DNA of 64,000 nucleotides from Trichococcus ilyis (GTDB lineage Bacteria; Bacillota; Bacilli; Lactobacillales; Aerococcaceae), in the NCBI RefSeq assembly GCF_900109135.1, contig NZ_FNYT01000014.1:1-64000 (forward strand), written 5' to 3'. The position numbers were made by a program, and so were the translations under genes. The number at the start of each line of letters is the position of its first letter. Within the stretch, counting starts at the first letter, position 1. A model generated the notes under the pieces. The model had not been told where the DNA came from, searched no databases, and saw only the letters and a program-made list of their open reading frames with translations. Positions 60,664-64,000 of this stretch are shown in pieces.

Positions 60664-61107
60664 ATGATCATTAATGAAGAGTATTTTGCGCTGGAAGACC
60701 AAACGCTCCGACTGGTGGAAGCAATCTGCAACGGGCAGGAGATGACAGCCTACAAGGAAGCGAAGCGCCACTTGGCACAGGATGATGTGGCAAAAGCCAA
60801 GATAAAAGTCTTCAATGAAGCGAAAGAGGCATATGAAAGGGTGGAAGCCTATCCTGACTTTGCGCCGGATTATCAGGAACTCAGACAACGGGTGTACCAA
60901 GCGAAGAGGCTGATGGACTTGGACGAATCGGTCTACCGCTTCCGGGCAGCGGAACGTGAATTGCAGTTGCTTTTGGATGGGGTTTCTGAAAGATTGGCGC
61001 ATGCCGTTTCACCAGATATATTGGTTTCTGCAGGGGATCCTTTCTTTCAATCGGGGGATTCGACTTTGCCCGCAGCATGCCAGATACACATTTCCAGTAG
61101 GGGGTAA
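60664..61107 (+). CDS. ylbF: YlbF family protein
   Basis: A 147-residue helical protein of the YlbF/YmcA family. In Bacillus YlbF, YmcA and YaaT form the Y-complex that steers RNase Y and affects competence and sporulation. The sequence has the family's charged helices (EAYERVEAYPDFAPDYQEL) and a cysteine near the C-terminus (PAACQIH), where Bacillus YlbF has cluster ligands; only one is seen here. It overlaps nothing and is followed within 5 bases by ylbG. Confidence 0.85.
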   Translation: MIINEEYFALEDQTLRLVEAICNGQEMTAYKEAKRHLAQDDVAKAKIKVFNEAKEAYERVEAYPDFAPDYQELRQRVYQAKRLMDLDESVYRFRAAERELQLLLDGVSERLAHAVSPDILVSAGDPFFQSGDSTLPAACQIHISSRG

Positions 61108-61111
61108 GCAG

Positions 61112-61432
61112 ATGAGTTTAGAAGTTACCAAAAGGCAAGGCATCGTTGTCTGGGTCTATACCTTAAGGCAAATCAAAAATTTGAAAAGATACGGGTACAT
61201 CCATTATGTCTCCAACAGGATGAAGTACATCCTGTTGTATGTCGATCAGGAAGAGGCTGAGGCCACCGCCGAAAAATTGAACAGTCTGCATTTTGTGCGC
61301 AAGGTGGAATTGTCGCATCGGCCTGAGATCGATATGACACTGAAGAATGCTCTTCCTGGGAAGAAGGAGCGCGATGACACTGAAGCGGAATACAATGAAT
61401 CCGCCTTTGAAACGAAGACCTATTCTTTTTAA
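61112..61432 (+). CDS. ylbG: YlbG family protein (UPF0298, DUF2129)
   Basis: A 106-residue protein of unknown function. The core KRQGIVVWVYTLRQIKNLKRYG and HYVSNRMKYILLYV match the family, followed by an acidic tail. The ATG at 61112 follows AGGGGGTAAGCAG; a longer frame from 60956 lies inside ylbF and is not used. It sits in the conserved ylbF-ylbG-rsmD-coaD order. Confidence 0.87.
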   Translation: MSLEVTKRQGIVVWVYTLRQIKNLKRYGYIHYVSNRMKYILLYVDQEEAEATAEKLNSLHFVRKVELSHRPEIDMTLKNALPGKKERDDTEAEYNESAFETKTYSF

Positions 61433-61476
61433 GGGGCATTCCGAAATAAAAAATATTTGTTTGTAGGTGAGGACAT

Positions 61477-62043
61477 ATGCGCGTTATCGCAGGAGAATAC
61501 AAGGGGCGCCGGTTGAAAAGCGTTCCCGGAAGCAACACACGCCCGACAACGGATAAGGTCAAAGAGTCCTTATTCAACATCATCGGCCCGTTTTTCGACG
61601 GGGGAGTAAGCTTGGATATGTTCGCGGGCAGCGGCGGCCTGTCGATCGAAGCGGTTTCCCGGGGCATCGACAAGGCCGTGCTGTTCGAAAGGAACCGGAA
61701 AGCTTTGGATACAATCAAGGAAAACATTGCTGTGACGAAGGAAGAGGGGAAATTCGCCGTTTATGCAGGCGATGCACGGAAAAACCTTCGCGTTTTTGCC
61801 TCGGAAAATCCGGGCACGCAATTTTCTTTGGTATTTCTTGATCCGCCTTATGCCGAAGAAAAAACAGTGGCCGATATCACCGAGATGATCACCTTGCGGT
61901 TGGTGAACGAAAAAACGCTGTTCGTCTGCGAAATGGCAAAAGAAAACACCTTGCCGGAACGGATCGGGCCTTACGAAAAGTGGAAGCGCGCCGTTTACGG
62001 AACCATCGCCATCGAAATGTTCGACTATTACCAGGAAGGATGA
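61477..62043 (+). CDS. rsmD: 16S rRNA (guanine-966-N2) methyltransferase
   Basis: A 188-residue SAM-dependent methyltransferase of the 30S subunit. MRVIAGEYKGRRLKSVPG at the start, the SAM motif LDMFAGSGGLSIEA near residue 47 and the catalytic motif FLDPPYAEE near 122 identify it. GTAGGTGAGGACAT precedes the ATG. It lies 4 bases before coaD; the rsmD-coaD pair is among the most conserved in bacteria. Confidence 0.95.
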   Translation: MRVIAGEYKGRRLKSVPGSNTRPTTDKVKESLFNIIGPFFDGGVSLDMFAGSGGLSIEAVSRGIDKAVLFERNRKALDTIKENIAVTKEEGKFAVYAGDARKNLRVFASENPGTQFSLVFLDPPYAEEKTVADITEMITLRLVNEKTLFVCEMAKENTLPERIGPYEKWKRAVYGTIAIEMFDYYQEG

Positions 62044-62047
62044 TTCC

Positions 62048-62554
62048 ATGAAAAAAACAGCGCTCTTTGCCGGTAGTTTTGACCCGTTGACAAATGGACA
62101 CATCGATACGATCGCCCGCGCAGCCATCGTGTTCGACGAAATTGTTGTCGCCGTGTCGACCAACACATCCAAGCAGTCTTTATTCGATGGAGAGCAAAGA
62201 ATCCAGTTGGTCGCTGAAGCTTTGCGGGATTTTCCGCAAGTCCGCGTCATCCGCCATACCGGTGGGCTTACGATCCAAATGGCCCGGGATGTTGGCGCCT
62301 GCGCCCTGCTGCGCGGCATCCGCAATGTGAAGGACTTCGAGTATGAACACAGCATTGCTTCGATGAACAAACTGCAGGCTCCGGACCTGGAGACGGTGAT
62401 CTTGCTGTCGTCGGAAAATTATCGGTACCTCAGTTCCAGTCTTATCAAAGAAGTCGCGATGTTCGGCGGGGATGTCTCTTCTTTGGTTCCGGCCAACATC
62501 AACGCGGCCATCGTCAAGAAGTTTGCGGGCAGCGCATTCAAAGCTCCGAAATAG
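62048..62554 (+). CDS. coaD: Phosphopantetheine adenylyltransferase
   Basis: A 168-residue nucleotidyltransferase, the next-to-last step of coenzyme A synthesis. FAGSFDPLTNGHID near residue 8 holds the TxGH motif, RGIRNVKDFEYE near 89 binds substrate, and YRYLSSSLIKEVA near 125 is the ISSTxxR-type loop. With panBCD 28 kb away, the window holds much of the coenzyme A pathway. Confidence 0.96.
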   Translation: MKKTALFAGSFDPLTNGHIDTIARAAIVFDEIVVAVSTNTSKQSLFDGEQRIQLVAEALRDFPQVRVIRHTGGLTIQMARDVGACALLRGIRNVKDFEYEHSIASMNKLQAPDLETVILLSSENYRYLSSSLIKEVAMFGGDVSSLVPANINAAIVKKFAGSAFKAPK

Positions 62555-62719
62555 CCGAATAAAATCAGAAAGTTGCATAAGGTTGGGCAAGGACCATCGG
62601 TTCCTTTCCCGGCCTTTTTCCTATTTAGCGCACCCCAAGGTGACTTGTTGCGGAAGCGAGAATTTTTTTGTTTCCGTTTGCGGATGTTGTCAATGGAGGC
62701 GAAGGGTGGGGCGGATAGG

Positions 62720-63424
62720 ATGATGGAGGATATACGTGAGTGGGTTGCCTGTCATAAACAGGCAGCAATCGGGTTTGCCGCTTTGTTGGTGGTGATGACG
62801 ACAGGCTTTTTTTGGTTTTTTTGGACAGGCGCCGGGATGGATGGCGATGCGCTTGAAGCCGGAACAGATGGATTGGTGCTGGATGAAACTTACCTGGCAT
62901 CGGCTCCGGTTGAATCAAGCGCACCGCCGCAATCGGAGGAGACTGATCTTACTGAAGAAATCATCATTATCGACATCAAAGGCGCTGTGAATAAACCTGG
63001 CGTATACCGGGCCGAGCCGGATATGCGCGTAATGGACATCATTGATTTGGCGGGCGGTTTGGGCGAATCAGCAGATCCGGATAAGGTGAATCTGGCGCAG
63101 CGCGTGACGGACCAGATGGTGATTTACATACCGGCCATCGGTGAAGAGACCACTGCTCCTCTTCCGGCGCCCGAAAACAGCTCGAATGAAGCAGTAAGCG
63201 AAAGCCAAGCGTCCGGCGAAGGCGACAAAGTGGACATCAATACAGCCGATGCCGCGCTGCTGCAAACTTTGACAGGAATCGGTGAAAAAAAAGCTGCGCT
63301 CATCATCGCTTATCGTGAAGAGAACGGCTCTTTCCAGACGATCGAGGAAATAATGGGAGTTTCAGGAATCGGTGAAAAAACCTTCGAGGGGTTTAAAGAC
63401 ACAATCACGGTCGGGGCAAAATAA
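62720..63424 (+). CDS. comEA: ComEA-type DNA-binding receptor for DNA uptake
   Basis: A 234-residue membrane-anchored protein that binds double-stranded DNA outside the cell for transformation. One membrane segment lies near residues 15-37, an acidic linker follows, then a SLBB-type domain (IIDIKGAVNKPGVYRAE near 83) and at the C-terminus two helix-hairpin-helix motifs (LTGIGEKKAALII near 180 and VSGIGEKTFEGF near 213). Of several possible starts I choose the ATG at 62720 after GCGGATAGG; the ATG three bases on is equally possible. comEB follows with its own promoter. Confidence 0.9.
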   Translation: MMEDIREWVACHKQAAIGFAALLVVMTTGFFWFFWTGAGMDGDALEAGTDGLVLDETYLASAPVESSAPPQSEETDLTEEIIIIDIKGAVNKPGVYRAEPDMRVMDIIDLAGGLGESADPDKVNLAQRVTDQMVIYIPAIGEETTAPLPAPENSSNEAVSESQASGEGDKVDINTADAALLQTLTGIGEKKAALIIAYREENGSFQTIEEIMGVSGIGEKTFEGFKDTITVGAK

Positions 63425-63428
63425 AAAA

Positions 63429-63457
63429 TTGAATCAATCGGACAGCTCTTGTATACT
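63429..63457 (+). promoter_or_regulatory. Promoter of comEB
   Basis: TTGAAT at 63429-63434 and TATACT at 63452-63457 are 17 bases apart, directly after comEA. It would let comEB be expressed apart from comEA; I see no competence-specific box. Confidence 0.6.
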
Positions 63458-63486
63458 TATTTCATATATGGATGGAGGTTAGTTGC

Positions 63487-63996
63487 ATGGAAAGAATTCC
63501 TTGGAATCAATATTTTATGGCACAGAGCGTGTTGCTCTCGTTACGGAGCACCTGCAAACGTTTGGAGGTCGGTGCCACGATCGTCAGAGACAAACGCATC
63601 ATTGCCGGGGGATACAACGGGAGTGTTTCCGGTGATGTCCACTGCATCGATGAGGGCTGCTACGTCGTGAACGGTCACTGCGTCCGCACCATCCACGCGG
63701 AAATGAATGCAATCCTGCAGTGCGCCAAATTTGGAGCCCAGACGCAGGATGCGGAAATATATGTGACTCACTTCCCTTGTCTGCAGTGCACGAAAATGAT
63801 TTTGCAGGCCGGAATCAAGAAAATCTACTATTTGGAAGATTATCATAATGACTCCTACGCGATCCACCTTTTGGATACAATGGACATTCCGTATGAACAA
63901 GTCCCCCTCGATCCGGATTACTTTTCCCTGTTACTGAAACGAAAAGAACAATCGCATGATGGTTCTGCTGCCTGTTGCGGCCATCAGCATGACTGA
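63487..63996 (+). CDS. comEB: ComEB-like dCMP deaminase family protein
   Basis: A 169-residue zinc deaminase. The zinc site is complete: TIHAEMNAI near residue 73 and HFPCLQCTKMI near 97, with a further cysteine/histidine set (HCIDEGC) near residue 55 that forms a second zinc site in this family. The reaction is probably dCMP to dUMP. The ATG at 63487 follows GGAGG by 8 bases. It ends 4 bases before the window edge; comEC would be expected next. The tail SAACCGHQHD is cysteine/histidine-rich. Confidence 0.92.
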   Translation: MERIPWNQYFMAQSVLLSLRSTCKRLEVGATIVRDKRIIAGGYNGSVSGDVHCIDEGCYVVNGHCVRTIHAEMNAILQCAKFGAQTQDAEIYVTHFPCLQCTKMILQAGIKKIYYLEDYHNDSYAIHLLDTMDIPYEQVPLDPDYFSLLLKRKEQSHDGSAACCGHQHD

Positions 63997-64000
63997 CCAT

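Overview
This window looks like a chromosomal segment of a low- to mid-GC Gram-positive bacterium of the order Lactobacillales. My best guess is the family Carnobacteriaceae, possibly Trichococcus or a relative; this is inferred from gene content, not from a database match. Supporting signs are the Firmicutes-only genes rpoY, ireB, ylaN, ylbF/ylbG and liaFSR, the fused glutathione synthase gshF, strong AGGAGG-type ribosome sites with several TTG starts, an alanine T-box, a lysine L-box, and a pdhABCD/UPF0223/IMPase/typA/ftsW order like that of enterococci. Base composition is near 48% GC. Almost everything is housekeeping, and most genes lie on the + strand.

Layout. 1-370 is the right edge of a probable insertion sequence. 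370-6800 holds rarA (-), gshF, an M50-like membrane protease, a cysteine desulfurase and its DUF1831 partner. 7000-10850 carries four single transcription units: a formate/nitrite channel, xpt, metY and a TraX-like protein. 10990-23085 has mnmA, recD2, a divergent SUMF1-like protein, T-box-controlled alaS, ireB-yqgF-DUF1292, mltG, udk and greA. 23348-26228 is liaFSR plus a small HesB-like protein. 26337-28228 (-) is rpoY-rnjA. 28590-33321 holds a heterodimeric ABC exporter, a HAD phosphatase, tRNA-Ala(GGC) and a small lysine-rich protein. 33679-35764 is panBCD, followed by an unusual lactate/malate dehydrogenase-family gene and a HAD hydrolase (-). 37655-40498 is an L-box-controlled amino-acid ABC transporter, probably for lysine. 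def (-) and gdhA follow.

43292-48538 is pdhABCD, then a UPF0223 gene and an inositol-monophosphatase-family gene. 50202-55385 is acnA-citZ-icd, the oxidative branch from citrate to 2-oxoglutarate, which together with gdhA would give glutamate from oxaloacetate and acetyl-CoA. 55758-63996 is typA, ylaN, ftsW, ylbC, ylbF, ylbG, rsmD, coaD, comEA and comEB; comEC would be expected just beyond the window.

I found no CRISPR array, prophage, secondary-metabolite cluster or clear new defence system. The points most worth a second look are small-scale: a hairpin sitting inside the ribosome-site-to-start spacer of the HesB-like gene, a perfect 12-bp terminator-like hairpin inside the TraX-like gene, a perfect 16-bp inverted repeat between pdhB and pdhC, a SUMF1-fold protein that lacks the catalytic cysteines, a citrate-branch operon set into a conserved gene order, and a gene relic upstream of pdhA.
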